Positions 8,681 to 17,483 are shown, numbered from the stretch's first letter. The stretch is 64,000 bases of DNA from Paenibacillus sp. MZ04-78.2 (GCF_024213375.1 NZ_JANAVJ010000002.1:186001-250000); one strand, 5' to 3'. Translations and numbers: made by a program. The notes: generated from the letters alone by a model not told the origin.

Positions 8681-9685
8681 TCATTCGGTCGATGCCTGTA
8701 CGCGCACTCTGCGCTCGGTACGGGCTGCCTTCAGCAGCGCATCCATAACCCGCGCTTGGCGGAGAGCTTCTTCGGCTCCGTCGCTGTCTTCTGAACGCCC
8801 TTGCTTCCGAAGCAGCACCGCATCCGCGAAGCTCTCCACCTGCAAGCGAAACGGCGTGAGCCGGTCGGTGACCCATTCCTCCCGCCGACTGTCGAGCCGA
8901 CAACGAATCCGCAGCTCCTCCGAGGTCACGCTGAGCTCCACCTGCAGCTTCCCCTTTGTCCCCCATAGCTCGAAGCTGGCGCCATGAGGCAGATCCAGCG
9001 CCGCATCCAGTTGGGCCGTGCGCCCCTGAGTAAAATAGAGCGTGCCCGCGAACCGCCGGTCCACGCCATGAAGATGATGCAGCTCCAGAGCGGCATCCGC
9101 AGCTACCGGCTCCTCCCGAGTAAAGTACCGCGCCCAAGCGACCGGATAACAACCGATATCGTACAGCGCGCCGCCGCCCCAGTCTTTACGCCAGCGGCTG
9201 CTGGCTTCGTCGGCCACAGACGAAAAGCGCCCGTAAAAACGGGCCCATTGCCCGATCGCGCCTTCCCCGATCCAATCGCGCATCTGCTCGAAACCGGGGT
9301 AATACTTCCATACAAAAGCTTCCCGAACCAGCACATTATGCTTTTGGGCAGCGTCGGCAATCGCTTTAGCCTCACTCCCGCTCAAAGCAAACGGCTTTTC
9401 CAGCAGCACGTGCTTTCCGGCTTCGCACGCTTTCACCGCCCACTCTTTATGCAGGTGATTGAGTAACGCAATGTACACCGCATCGATCTCGGGATCACGC
9501 AATAAGGCCTCATAGCTCTCATAAGAATAAGGCACACCGAAACGCTCAGCGGCAGAACGTCCATTCTCTCCCGTCCTTCCGGCTACTCCGTACCACATTC
9601 CGTTTGCCGCTTCTTTTAACGCCAACCCGGCTTTGCCTATAATCCGTCCCGTTCCCAGGACTCCCCATTTGATTCGATCCGACAT
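8681..9685 (-). CDS. Gfo/Idh/MocA-family oxidoreductase
   Basis: 334-residue Rossmann-fold dehydrogenase. The dinucleotide motif is GVLGTGRIIGKAG, the signature LEKPFALSGSEAK, and the catalytic region GGALYDIGCYPVAWAR. It has a Tyr-Pro where the neighbouring paralogue has His-Ala (IGCYPV versus IGTHAL). This places it in the dihydrodiol dehydrogenase/glucose-fructose oxidoreductase-like branch rather than the inositol branch. The substrate is unknown. It lies 145 bases upstream of the other oxidoreductase, same strand. Confidence 0.88.
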   Translation of the reverse strand: MSDRIKWGVLGTGRIIGKAGLALKEAANGMWYGVAGRTGENGRSAAERFGVPYSYESYEALLRDPEIDAVYIALLNHLHKEWAVKACEAGKHVLLEKPFALSGSEAKAIADAAQKHNVLVREAFVWKYYPGFEQMRDWIGEGAIGQWARFYGRFSSVADEASSRWRKDWGGGALYDIGCYPVAWARYFTREEPVAADAALELHHLHGVDRRFAGTLYFTQGRTAQLDAALDLPHGASFELWGTKGKLQVELSVTSEELRIRCRLDSRREEWVTDRLTPFRLQVESFADAVLLRKQGRSEDSDGAEEALRQARVMDALLKAARTERRVRVQASTE

Positions 9686-9737
9686 CGATTCACCCCGCCT
9701 TTCGACCTATTTCCTGGGAAATGGATATCGATCGACA

Positions 9738-10184
9738 TTATTCGAGCCAAGCGACCTCTTGATTCCATTTCTCCACGTCCGCAGGGCAGATCTTCAGTGT
9801 CGAAGTTAGTTCCCCGGTTCCTCCATAGATATGCGTATAGCGATAAAGACGCCGGTCCATAATGCAAGGCAGCGATAGTCCGACTAAGGGAATGGCACCC
9901 ACCTTAAACCCTGTAACATTTTCCGCTTCTTGGGGACTTGCCATTTTCAGACCGGGACAGCCTAGCCGGTGCGGCACGTCTTCCAAGTCCACCCGCCCCC
10001 GATCTCCGGAAACGATCATCAGCCAATATTGTTCGCCCGACTTCAGGATTAATGCGGGTGCGGTTTGTCCGGGCTCGATCCCGAAATACTCGGCGCCCTC
10101 CTTGGCTGAGCGAATGGGCCGTTCATGAGTCAAGAGCTCGAACGAAGCTTGACGTTCCTGTAAAAATGCCGCTATCTGATTCAT
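9738..10184 (-). CDS. YbaK/EbsC-family aminoacyl-tRNA deacylase
   Basis: 148-residue single-domain protein of the YbaK/ProX fold, which clears mischarged aminoacyl-tRNAs in trans. Typical positions are the conserved THERPI segment near residue 20, ALILKSG, the Lys/Gly loop GFKVGAIPLVGL and the C-terminal GGTGEL. The specificity (Cys-, Ala- or Ser-tRNA) cannot be assigned from sequence alone. It is a single gene, 52 bases from the oxidoreductase downstream. Confidence 0.82.
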   Translation of the reverse strand: MNQIAAFLQERQASFELLTHERPIRSAKEGAEYFGIEPGQTAPALILKSGEQYWLMIVSGDRGRVDLEDVPHRLGCPGLKMASPQEAENVTGFKVGAIPLVGLSLPCIMDRRLYRYTHIYGGTGELTSTLKICPADVEKWNQEVAWLE

Positions 10185-10225
10185 GTATCTAATCTGGTAA
10201 CATCACAAACTCCGCTTACGCAGAA

Positions 10226-10256
10226 AGGAAAAGGAAGCCGCGATGTCTGCTGCCTC
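10226..10256 (-). terminator. probable terminator after phoP
   Basis: On the minus strand GGAGGC pairs with GCTTCC across a 13-base loop, followed by TTTTCC. The stem includes one G-T pair. It lies about 17 bases past the phoP stop codon. Confidence 0.5.
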
Positions 10257-10272
10257 CTCCTTGCTGCATAAG

Positions 10273-10992
10273 CTATCCTTTTTTTCCTGCCGAAGTGACC
10301 AGCTTGTAGCCGACGCCGCGAATCGATTCGATCTGCACCGACTGTTGGTTCATCTCCAGCTTTTTGCGGAGGGAACTGACATGTACGTCCACCGTCCGCT
10401 GACCGCCGATATAGTCGAAGCCCCAGACGATATTCATCAGATCGTCCCGCGTAACGACGACGCCCGGCCGCTGGACGAGATACAGCAGCACTTCGAACTC
10501 CTTCGGCCGAAGCGGAATCGATTCGCCGCCGAGCAGCACCTCGTATTTTTCCGGATAAATATACAGGTCGCCCGCGGCGATGACCTTTTCCCCGCTTCCG
10601 GGCTTATCCTGCAGGCCGTCATCAGCCGTCGTCCGCCGCAGCACGGCGGATACCCGGGCCAACAGCTCCGCCACGCCGAACGGCTTCGTAATATAGTCGT
10701 CGGCTCCGTATTTGAGTCCCTGCACGACTTCTTCCTCGGCATTGCGGGCGGTCAGGATGATCACCGGCGTTTTGTTTCCTTTTTGCCGGAGCTTGGATAA
10801 AATCTCAAAGCCGTTCATCCCGGGAAGCATAATATCCAGAACGATGAGATCGAACTGATGCTGCAGCGCTGCCTGCAATCCGTCGCTTCCGTGATCGACC
10901 ACTTTGGTTTCGTAGCCTTCTTGCGTAAGATTATAAGACAACAGCCTCGCCAGTGTAGGCTCGTCCTCAATAACTAAAATTTTTTGCGGCAT
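10273..10992 (-). CDS. phoP: phosphate-response regulator PhoP (OmpR family)
   Basis: 239-residue response regulator. The receiver domain has acidic pair EDE near residue 10, phosphoacceptor Asp in LIVLDIMLPG, Thr in ILTARN and Lys in ITKPFG. The C-terminal winged helix has RPKEFEVLLYLVQRPG and RTVDVHVSSLRKKLE. It should bind the PhoP-box repeats upstream of pstS. It lies 98 bases downstream of phoR on the same strand and has its own promoter candidate, so the two need not be co-transcribed. GGGGGAG precedes the ATG. Confidence 0.92.
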   Translation of the reverse strand: MPQKILVIEDEPTLARLLSYNLTQEGYETKVVDHGSDGLQAALQHQFDLIVLDIMLPGMNGFEILSKLRQKGNKTPVIILTARNAEEEVVQGLKYGADDYITKPFGVAELLARVSAVLRRTTADDGLQDKPGSGEKVIAAGDLYIYPEKYEVLLGGESIPLRPKEFEVLLYLVQRPGVVVTRDDLMNIVWGFDYIGGQRTVDVHVSSLRKKLEMNQQSVQIESIRGVGYKLVTSAGKKG

Positions 10993-11024
10993 GGTACTCC
11001 CCCGGGCATTTATTCAATATCTAA

Positions 11025-11053
11025 AGCTTAACATAGCCTATATTTATTGACAA
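11025..11053 (-). promoter_or_regulatory. promoter candidate for phoP
   Basis: On the minus strand TTGTCA (11048-11053) is 17 bases from TAAGCT (11025-11030), a fair -35 and a weak -10. The opposite strand carries TTAACA and TATATT at an 11-base spacing, which could be a PhoP box for autoregulation. Tentative. Confidence 0.4.
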
Positions 11054-11090
11054 ACGGCAAATGGCTTTTTTCGGCCCCATCGGCCTGCGT

Positions 11091-12890
11091 TCAGTGAATC
11101 ATCGGCATATCGATCTCGAACTTCGTCCCCACGCCGACTTCGCTTTCGACCCGGATCGTTCCCTTGTGAAGCTCCACCAGATGCTTGACGATCGACAGCC
11201 CGAGTCCCGTGCCCCCGGAGCTGCGGGAACGCGCCTTGTCCACCCGATAAAACCGCTCGAAGATGCGCGGCAGGTCCTTCTTCGGAACGCCGATGCCGGT
11301 ATCGGCAATCGTGAACCGGACCTTGTCGTCCGCCGCCTCCGACGTTCCGCCCAGCAACTGCTCGACCTTCACTTTCACTTTGCCGCCCTCCGGCGTATAG
11401 TTGATGCCGTTGGACAGCAGGTTGATCAAAATCTGCCGCAGCCGATCCTCGTCCGCTTCCATATAAATGTCTTCGGGCACCTGCATGTCCAGCTCGATCG
11501 ATTTCTTCGCTGCCTCCGTCCGCATCACATTGACGCAATGACCGACGAACGTTTCCAGATGCACCGGCGAGAACTGCAGCGGAATGCGCTTCGATTCGAT
11601 TTTGGACAGCTCCAGTATGTCCCCGATCAGCCGGTTAAGCCGCTCGCTCTCGTCGAATATGATCTGGAGAAACGACCGCGCCGTCTCTTTATCGTTCAGC
11701 GCCCCCGCCAGCAGTGTTTCGGCGAAGCCCTTGACCGCGGCAATCGGCGTTTTCAGCTCGTGGGACACATTGGCGACGAATTCGCTGCGCATCCGCTCCA
11801 GCCGCCGGACGGCGGTGATATCGTGCAGTACGATGAGAAGCCCCATCCATTCCTGGCTCGAATCCGAGACCGGACTCAGGTTAATCTCCAGAATCCGCTC
11901 GCTTGGATAGTAGAAAATCATTTCGTCCCGGATATGCTCGCGGGCCTCGATACATTCCTGGATCAACTGGGTAAACTCAAACTGCTGCTTGGCCTGATCG
12001 AATTTTTTCCCCAGGAGCTCTTGGGCGGAAAAGCCGAGAATGTCTTCCGCCGAACGGTTCAGAAGCACGATCTGGCCTTCCCGGTCGATCATCATGACGC
12101 CGCTGATCATGTTCTCCAGCACGCTCTTGAGCCGGTTCTCGTCCTCCAGAATGCGATTCATCTGCAGCTGCAGACTGTCCGCCATCAGGTTGATGGCATG
12201 ACCCAGTTGCCCGATCTCGTCCTTTTTGTTGAGCCGGACGCGGTACTTGTAATTCATGTCCGTAATCTGCTTCGCGACGCTCGTGATCAGCTCGATTGGC
12301 CGCGTAATGCCGTAAGCGACGCGGTAGCTGATCAGACCGGCCAGCAGGAACACCGCCAGCAGCCCGCCGAGCAAAACGTACCATACTTTGCGGATCGACT
12401 GTTCGACCTCCGCCAGACTCATCGCGAGGCGCAGATAGCCTTCGGTCTTATCCCCCATCTGCAAGGGAATCGCGACGTAGAGCATGTTTTGACCGATCGT
12501 GCTGCTGTAGCGCTGGGCGTAGCCGACTTTCCCCGAGCTTGTCGCAGCTTCGATTTCTTCGCGGTGCAGGTGATTCTCCATCTCCGCCGGATTGGAATCC
12601 GAATCCGCCATCACCTTGCCGTCTCCGCGGATATACGTGACCCTGGCGTCGGCAAACTGCTTCAGTTGGGCGGCCCGCTCCGAGAACTCCTTCATCAGCT
12701 CCGGCTCCGATCCCTGGTGGCTCCAATCCATCGTCGCGAGGATGATTCGCAGCTCCCGCTCCATATTCGTTTTGAGCGAGTCGATATACGATTGCTGCAG
12801 CATTCGGGCCATGAACAAACCGGCCATCAGCACGGAAGCGCCGATCAAAGCGATAAAAATCAAGGTCAACCGGGCGCGGAACATCTTCAT
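11091..12890 (-). CDS. phoR: phosphate-sensing histidine kinase PhoR
   Basis: 599-residue membrane kinase. In order: TM1 (about residues 6-28), an extracytoplasmic sensor of about 130 residues, TM2 ending near 190, HAMP linker, PAS domain (ENMISGVMMIDREGQIVLLN), HisKA with H-box NVSHELKTPIAAVKGF, then the ATPase domain with N-box LINLLSNGINYTPEGG, G1 IADTGIGVP and G2 GGTGLGLSIVKH. It phosphorylates PhoP when phosphate is scarce. The start at 12890 is set by GGAGGG 12 bases upstream; the reading frame extends further but without support. It precedes phoP, the reverse of the Bacillus order. Confidence 0.92.
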   Translation of the reverse strand: MKMFRARLTLIFIALIGASVLMAGLFMARMLQQSYIDSLKTNMERELRIILATMDWSHQGSEPELMKEFSERAAQLKQFADARVTYIRGDGKVMADSDSNPAEMENHLHREEIEAATSSGKVGYAQRYSSTIGQNMLYVAIPLQMGDKTEGYLRLAMSLAEVEQSIRKVWYVLLGGLLAVFLLAGLISYRVAYGITRPIELITSVAKQITDMNYKYRVRLNKKDEIGQLGHAINLMADSLQLQMNRILEDENRLKSVLENMISGVMMIDREGQIVLLNRSAEDILGFSAQELLGKKFDQAKQQFEFTQLIQECIEAREHIRDEMIFYYPSERILEINLSPVSDSSQEWMGLLIVLHDITAVRRLERMRSEFVANVSHELKTPIAAVKGFAETLLAGALNDKETARSFLQIIFDESERLNRLIGDILELSKIESKRIPLQFSPVHLETFVGHCVNVMRTEAAKKSIELDMQVPEDIYMEADEDRLRQILINLLSNGINYTPEGGKVKVKVEQLLGGTSEAADDKVRFTIADTGIGVPKKDLPRIFERFYRVDKARSRSSGGTGLGLSIVKHLVELHKGTIRVESEVGVGTKFEIDMPMIH

Positions 12891-12972
12891 ACGGTGCGTT
12901 TTCCCTCCAAGCGAGCTTCGCGGGCGCCAAGGTCCCGACAAACGTTTTTACTCCATATCGTACTTGTTGAGC

Positions 12973-13170
12973 CTACGGAGCGCCAGTTAATTTTATGTAA
13001 AGGGACGAGCGCCAGCACAAGCCCGAGCAAAATGATGCCATGACGAAGGTCAAGTATGCGAACAACAGCGGTACCGCCGCCGTCCAGCTATTCATATCAT
13101 GAGACAAAAGAAGCCCCAGTATCAACGATACCGGGACAATGACGGACAAATATTTTTCATCCAAACGCTC
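12973..13170 (-). pseudogene. possible remnant of a bile acid:sodium symporter-type membrane protein
   Basis: The minus-strand frame reads ERLDEKYLSVIVPVSLILG, then LLFAYLTF, like the first two membrane segments of the BASS/YocS transporter family. It then loses similarity and stops. No Met start or ribosome site is visible and the usual ~300-residue body is absent. It lies between fumarase and phoR. The resemblance is from memory of the family and is weak, so it may be chance. Confidence 0.3.
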
Positions 13171-13207
13171 AGCCTGATACCGAATGAACCCATGCCCATG
13201 GCGGGCC

Positions 13208-14743
13208 TTATACGAAGACCGGTTCTTTGAACTGGGCCAACTTCTCGCGCGATTCCTGCTCGACGTCCGCATGCAGGCTGTTGCCGTGGGAATCCATGGT
13301 GACGATGGCCGCAAAGCCTTCGGTTTGGAGATGCCACATCGCTTCCGGAATGCCGAATTCCATAAAGTCGACGCCTTCCACTTTCTTAAAGCATTCCGCA
13401 TAGTATTGCGCCGCGCCGCCAATGGCGTTCAAGTATACAGCGCCATGCTCTTGCAGCGCTTTGAGCGTTTTGGCGCCCATGCCGCCTTTGCCGATGACTG
13501 CGCGAATGCCGAACTTCTTAATAATGTCGCCTTGGTAAGGCTCCTCGCGGATGCTGGTCGTCGGGCCTGCCGCTTTCACGACCCAATTCCCTTCCGCATC
13601 CTTGGCCATAACCGGTCCGCAGTGATAAATCGCCGCGCCGTTCAGATCCACCGGAGAATCGTGGTCCATCAAATATTTGTGCAGCGCGTCGCGGCCCGTA
13701 TGCATCAGTCCGTTGATAATCACGACGTCGCCGACGCGGAGCTGACGAATCTGCTCCTCGGAGATCGGCGTCTGCAGCACGACTTCGCGGCGCTCGTCCG
13801 ACCCGGACGCGGCGGCCGGCTCGTCCTTCTGCATCGGCAGCTCTTCGCCCTTGCGGTAGGCCCACTTCGTGATCGCGCCCGTTGCCGGATCAAGCAGCAC
13901 GCCTTGTCTGCGGAACGCCCAGCAGTTGTACGCGACGGAGACGAAGAAGCTTGCGGGCAGCCGGTTCATGACGCCGACCTTGCAGCCGAGCAGCGTCACT
14001 TGACCGCCGAAGCCCATCGTTCCGATGCCGAGCTTGTTGGCGTTATCCATAATATAGTCTTCCAGCTTGCGGAGCTCATCGTTCGGATTGACGTCGTCCG
14101 CCGCCCGGAACAGCTGGTGCTTCGCCAGCTCGTAGCCGGTCGTACGGTCGCCGCCGATGCCTACGCCGATGAACCCGGCGCTACAGCCTTGGCCTTGCGC
14201 TTGATACACCGCATGCAGGATGCATTTGCGGATGCCGTCGAGGTCGCGGCCCGCTTTGCCGAGGCCTTCGAGCTCGGTCGGCAGGCTGTATTGAATGTTC
14301 TTATTTTCACAGCCGCCGCCCTTGAGGATCAGCTTCGCTTCGATTTCATTCCGTTCCCACTGTTCGAAGTGGATGACCGGGGTACCCGGACCAATGTTGT
14401 CCCCGCTGTTCGCGCCGGTCAGCGAATCGACGGAGTTCGTCCGCAGCTTGCTGTCCTTCGTCGCTTGGGCAACAGCGGCGATAATCTGCTTTTTCATCTC
14501 GATCTGGTTTGCGCCGACCGGACAATGAACGATAAACGTCGGCATTCCCGTATCCTGACAGATCGGCGACACGTTGCACTCCGCCATCTGAATGTTGTCT
14601 GCAATCGTGGACAGCGAAAGCGCGGAGCGCGTACCTGCATCCTCCCGGGCGCGGGCGGACTGAATCGCCTCCCGGACGTCGGCCGGAAGGTTCGTGGACG
14701 TTTCAACGATCAATTGGTAAATGCTCTCTTGAAAATGCTGCAT
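13208..14743 (-). CDS. fumA: class I (iron-sulfur) fumarate hydratase, fused alpha-beta
   Basis: 511-residue TCA enzyme that converts fumarate to malate. The N-terminal Fumerase domain carries candidate 4Fe-4S cysteines in VSPICQDTGMPTF, GGGCENKN and GCSAGFIGVGIGGDR. The C-terminal beta domain (about 325-511) has the GAAIYHCGPVM and GGMG segments. The start at 14743 (MQHFQESIYQLIVETST) has AAAGGAG 12 bases upstream; codons further upstream belong to the leader. It is a single gene, divergent from yfbR. The oxygen-sensitive class I type is seen, not the class II FumC type. Confidence 0.92.
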   Translation of the reverse strand: MQHFQESIYQLIVETSTNLPADVREAIQSARAREDAGTRSALSLSTIADNIQMAECNVSPICQDTGMPTFIVHCPVGANQIEMKKQIIAAVAQATKDSKLRTNSVDSLTGANSGDNIGPGTPVIHFEQWERNEIEAKLILKGGGCENKNIQYSLPTELEGLGKAGRDLDGIRKCILHAVYQAQGQGCSAGFIGVGIGGDRTTGYELAKHQLFRAADDVNPNDELRKLEDYIMDNANKLGIGTMGFGGQVTLLGCKVGVMNRLPASFFVSVAYNCWAFRRQGVLLDPATGAITKWAYRKGEELPMQKDEPAAASGSDERREVVLQTPISEEQIRQLRVGDVVIINGLMHTGRDALHKYLMDHDSPVDLNGAAIYHCGPVMAKDAEGNWVVKAAGPTTSIREEPYQGDIIKKFGIRAVIGKGGMGAKTLKALQEHGAVYLNAIGGAAQYYAECFKKVEGVDFMEFGIPEAMWHLQTEGFAAIVTMDSHGNSLHADVEQESREKLAQFKEPVFV

Positions 14744-15127
14744 GATGGCACAAGACTCCTTTCGTTTTTCGCAAAAACGATACTTGATAACATGGAAACG
14801 CATAACTCTATAATAGCATATTCGAACGGGGACCAACACCGCGTTTTTGCGCTATTCCCAAGGGGAGGAAAGCCCGTTACAGCGGGGCTTCGCCCCGATG
14901 CGGACGACGAGCGAAATGCCGCTGGCCGCGACGGACGGCCGGACGCTGACATCGAAAAACAATAAAATCTTTATCACACTGAAGATTTAGAACAGGCGGT
15001 CGGGGGACAAATCGTGTATAATCCAAATGTACAAAACTTCGCCTTGCGCCAAACGATCGATAAAAGAAGCCGTGATCGGATGCACGCAGGAAGCCGAAGC
15101 TGAATTCATACTTTAGGATGATGATGG

Positions 15128-15709
15128 ATGGAAAGTCATTTTTTAGCTTATCTGTACCGGCTGCGATATATTGAGCGCTGGAGCCTGATGCGGAACGTGC
15201 TGAAGGAAAACGTCGCCGAGCACTCTTTTCACGTCTCGATTCTGACTCATGTGCTTTGCACGATCGCCAACGAAGTGTACGGCAAGCAGGTGCCGACGGA
15301 GCGCGCCGTCAGCATGGCGCTGTTTCACGACGCGACGGAGGTGTTCACGGGAGACATTCCGACGCCGGTAAAGCACCACAATCCGAAGATACTCTCCAAC
15401 TTCCGCGAGATCGAGCAGCTTGCCGCCGAGCGTCTGCTGGACATGGTTCCGGAGCCGCTGCGACACGTGTACGACCCGCTGATCGTTGCGAAGAAGGATG
15501 CCGATCCCGAGCTGAAACAATACGTCAAGGGGGCCGATCTTCTGGACGCCTATCTCAAATGCGTGTCCGAGCTGTCCGCCGGCAACCGCGAATTTACCAT
15601 GGCGAAGAAGCAGATCGAACAATCGATTGAGGCGATGAACATGCCCGAGCTGGACTATTTCCTGCAGCATTTGGCCCCGAGCCTGGAGAAGACGCTCGAC
15701 GAACTATAG
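15128..15709 (+). CDS. yfbR: 5'-deoxynucleotidase, YfbR/HD family
   Basis: 193-residue HD-domain phosphohydrolase that dephosphorylates dNMPs. The metal-binding residues are visible: His in ENVAEHSFHV, HD in ALFHDATEVFTGD, and the distal Asp in VKGADLLDAYLK. Length and order match YfbR. A TATAAT (15017-15022) lies about 100 bases upstream, but its -35 is poor. It is a single-gene unit ended by a strong terminator. Confidence 0.88.
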   Translation: MESHFLAYLYRLRYIERWSLMRNVLKENVAEHSFHVSILTHVLCTIANEVYGKQVPTERAVSMALFHDATEVFTGDIPTPVKHHNPKILSNFREIEQLAAERLLDMVPEPLRHVYDPLIVAKKDADPELKQYVKGADLLDAYLKCVSELSAGNREFTMAKKQIEQSIEAMNMPELDYFLQHLAPSLEKTLDEL

Positions 15710-15720
15710 CCCTAACGAAA

Positions 15721-15757
15721 AAGCAGTCCGGTGCGAACAGCGCCAGACTGCTTTTCT
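15721..15757. terminator. terminator downstream of yfbR, probably bidirectional
   Basis: AGCAGTCCGGTGC pairs with GCGCCAGACTGCT and is flanked by A-run and TTTT. It begins about 12 bases after yfbR and also faces the truncated ytaF on the opposite strand. Confidence 0.8.
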
Positions 15758-15843
15758 CCTATCTTTCGTTCCGTTCCTGTCATAACAAGTATCCGCTGCC
15801 CGTAGTATAGTAAAGACAAGTAGCTTGGGAGGGACAGCTACCG

Positions 15844-16113
15844 TTAGCCAAACAACGAGTTGCCTGCAATCACCAGAAGGATAACCCCGCTGATCAACGT
15901 GCCGAATTGTCCCAAGGTGAAGGCCCCGATGCGAACTCCCGCAACTTTCCTTCCTATAATAACGCCGAACCATACGGAAATGAAGCTTCCTTGCGCGGCT
16001 GTCAGCGAGATGGCCAGTGGCGACAAGCCGAGCAGCCCTGCGCTCAAGCCGTTCGTGACGGCATTCGCCGAAAGCGCGATGCCCAGAATCCTGATCTCTT
16101 CTTTTTCTCTCTT
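15844..16113 (-). pseudogene. ytaF: truncated YtaF/MntP-type membrane protein, C-terminal half
   Basis: The open frame gives about 89 residues: IRILGIALSANAVTNG, LGLSPLAISLTAAQG, VRIGAFTLGQFGTLISG and a hydrophobic end. It resembles the C-terminal half of the YtaF/MntP (DUF204) family, normally around 200 residues. An in-frame TGA directly precedes it, there is no ATG, and no N-terminal half is found upstream, so it looks like a decayed copy. A short protein from the TTG at 16047 (67 residues) cannot be excluded. In Bacillus ytaF also lies close to polA. Confidence 0.6.
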
Positions 16114-16203
16114 TCATTTCCGCTTTCTCCTTTATATTTGAAGTGGACCGTTCCATCCGTCATAATAAAACAAAATGAAATCATCGATAAGGATGAGCGG
16201 ATT

Positions 16204-16506
16204 ATGGCATTCGGCATTAAAAGAAAAGAACTCGATCAGTGGAAAGAAGCGGTTACGCGCGGGGAGATCGCCTTTTTAACCCATTTTTGGTTCGACCCGC
16301 GTTTCCCGCAGTTTCATTCGGTCACCAAGGTCGGATGCTCGGATATGGAGCGGCTCGGCGCATGGTGCGAAGCCAACGGACTGAATCCCCGATATATCCA
16401 CGACCGCGAAAGCTTCCCGCACTACGACCTGATCGGACCGAAGCAGATCGAAATTTTGCAAAAGGAAGGGCTTGGAGAGCACATCGAACGGTTCAAGCTG
16501 TGCTGA
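16204..16506 (+). CDS. yneQ: conserved hypothetical protein, YneQ-like
   Basis: 100-residue soluble protein (MAFGIKRKELDQWK at the start, ending EHIERFKLC). It resembles Bacillus subtilis YneQ in length and in the segments GEIAFLTHFW, VTKVGCSD and HYDLIGPKQ. No function is known. AAGGATGAG 8-10 bases before the ATG supports this start. Its 3' end overlaps the remnant of a monooxygenase gene on the other strand by about 14 bases. Confidence 0.75.
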   Translation: MAFGIKRKELDQWKEAVTRGEIAFLTHFWFDPRFPQFHSVTKVGCSDMERLGAWCEANGLNPRYIHDRESFPHYDLIGPKQIEILQKEGLGEHIERFKLC

Positions 16507-16630
16507 CGCCTCCCGCAGCTCCCCATACGGCATTCGCCAGCAGCTCATACGAACGTAGACGGCTTTCGTAATCGGGCCCCAGCGTCACGATCATCAATTC
16601 GTCGAAGCCGCAATCTCTCTGCAACTGCTC
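16493..16630 (-). pseudogene. C-terminal remnant of a luciferase-like (LLM) flavin monooxygenase
   Basis: Reading on in the same frame immediately after the TAG stop of the SDR gene gives 45 codons, including CGFDELMIVTLGPDY and RLRSYELLANAVWG, before a TGA. This is the usual ending of LLM-class (MsnO8-type) flavin-dependent oxidoreductases, normally about 330 residues. Nothing of the N-terminal part is present. A deletion appears to have joined the SDR end to the LLM tail. Confidence 0.6.
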
Positions 16631-17410
16631 CTAGCCCCAAAATCCGCCGTCCGAGTGAATGATTTGTCCCGTCACCCAACGGGCGTCGTCGCCGGCCAGA
16701 AAACGGATCAGCCTTGCAGCATCCTCCGGCTGTCCGATGCGTCCCATCGGAAATTTGGGAAGCAGGGTCCGCTTCAGCGTTTCGTCCATCCATCCTGAAT
16801 CGGTCGGTCCGGGATCGACCGCATTGACCGTGATCCCGTGCGGAGCCAGCTCCGCCGCGAGCGAGACGGTAAACGCCGAGATGGCTCCTTTGGTCGCAAC
16901 ATAGGCCAGATTTCCCGGCATCGGACCTTTGTCTTGTCCCGATACCAGATTAATGATCCGTCCGCCGCTCCCGCCTTTTAACCTGCGGGCAAATTCCACT
17001 GAAAGCATGCAAGTGCCGCGAACATTGACAGCGTGATGCGCATCGAGAATATCTGCATTCAGCGCCTCGAAGCCGACTTCCTCGCAATGTGTTGCGTTAT
17101 TGATCAATATTAATGGGGTGCCCAGCCGGTGCTGCACTTCATCCAGCAGCCGAATCGCCGAGTCTTTGTAAGATAAATCCAGCTCCATCGACGCGGTCCT
17201 TACCCCTAGCGCGACAAGCTCCTCGGCTATCTGCTTCGGCCACTCCCGCTCGCTTCCGTAAGGCTGAGCTTCGTCATATTTGTGCCAATAGGTAAAAAAC
17301 AGATCGGCACCCTCTTCCGCCAGCGCGCGGGCAATGGCGCTTCCGATGCCGCTCCGACGGCTCACTCCCGTCACAATGGCGATTTTGCCTTGTAGTCTTT
17401 TCTCGTTCAT
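16631..17410 (-). CDS. short-chain dehydrogenase/reductase (SDR)
   Basis: 259-residue classical-type SDR. NAD(P)-binding motif TGVSRRSGIGSAIARAL, catalytic Ser in NLVSGQDKG, Tyr-x-x-x-Lys in LAYVATKGA, and the C-terminal VTGQIIHSDGGFWG as in 3-oxoacyl-ACP-reductase-like proteins. The cofactor loop HKYDEAQPYGSEREW is longer than in FabG, and the substrate is unknown. GGAGGGG lies 5 bases before the ATG at 17410. An RNA-like unit with its own promoter and terminator precedes the gene, so expression may depend on read-through. Confidence 0.88.
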   Translation of the reverse strand: MNEKRLQGKIAIVTGVSRRSGIGSAIARALAEEGADLFFTYWHKYDEAQPYGSEREWPKQIAEELVALGVRTASMELDLSYKDSAIRLLDEVQHRLGTPLILINNATHCEEVGFEALNADILDAHHAVNVRGTCMLSVEFARRLKGGSGGRIINLVSGQDKGPMPGNLAYVATKGAISAFTVSLAAELAPHGITVNAVDPGPTDSGWMDETLKRTLLPKFPMGRIGQPEDAARLIRFLAGDDARWVTGQIIHSDGGFWG

Positions 17411-17483
17411 ACGATCCCCTCCATGTAGATGGGGACGCGATAGTGTGAGCTGCCGGAGATGCAACCATTCCCGGCTGAACTAA

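Noticed and set aside
11061-13043. 660-codon plus-strand frame opposite phoR
   Set aside because: It is the antisense shadow of phoR in GC-rich DNA. Its composition (Arg/Gln/Leu/His-rich, no domain) is not protein-like, while the minus strand shows every kinase motif.
13184-14965. 593-codon plus-strand frame opposite fumarase
   Set aside because: Antisense shadow of the fumarase gene, with no recognisable motif.
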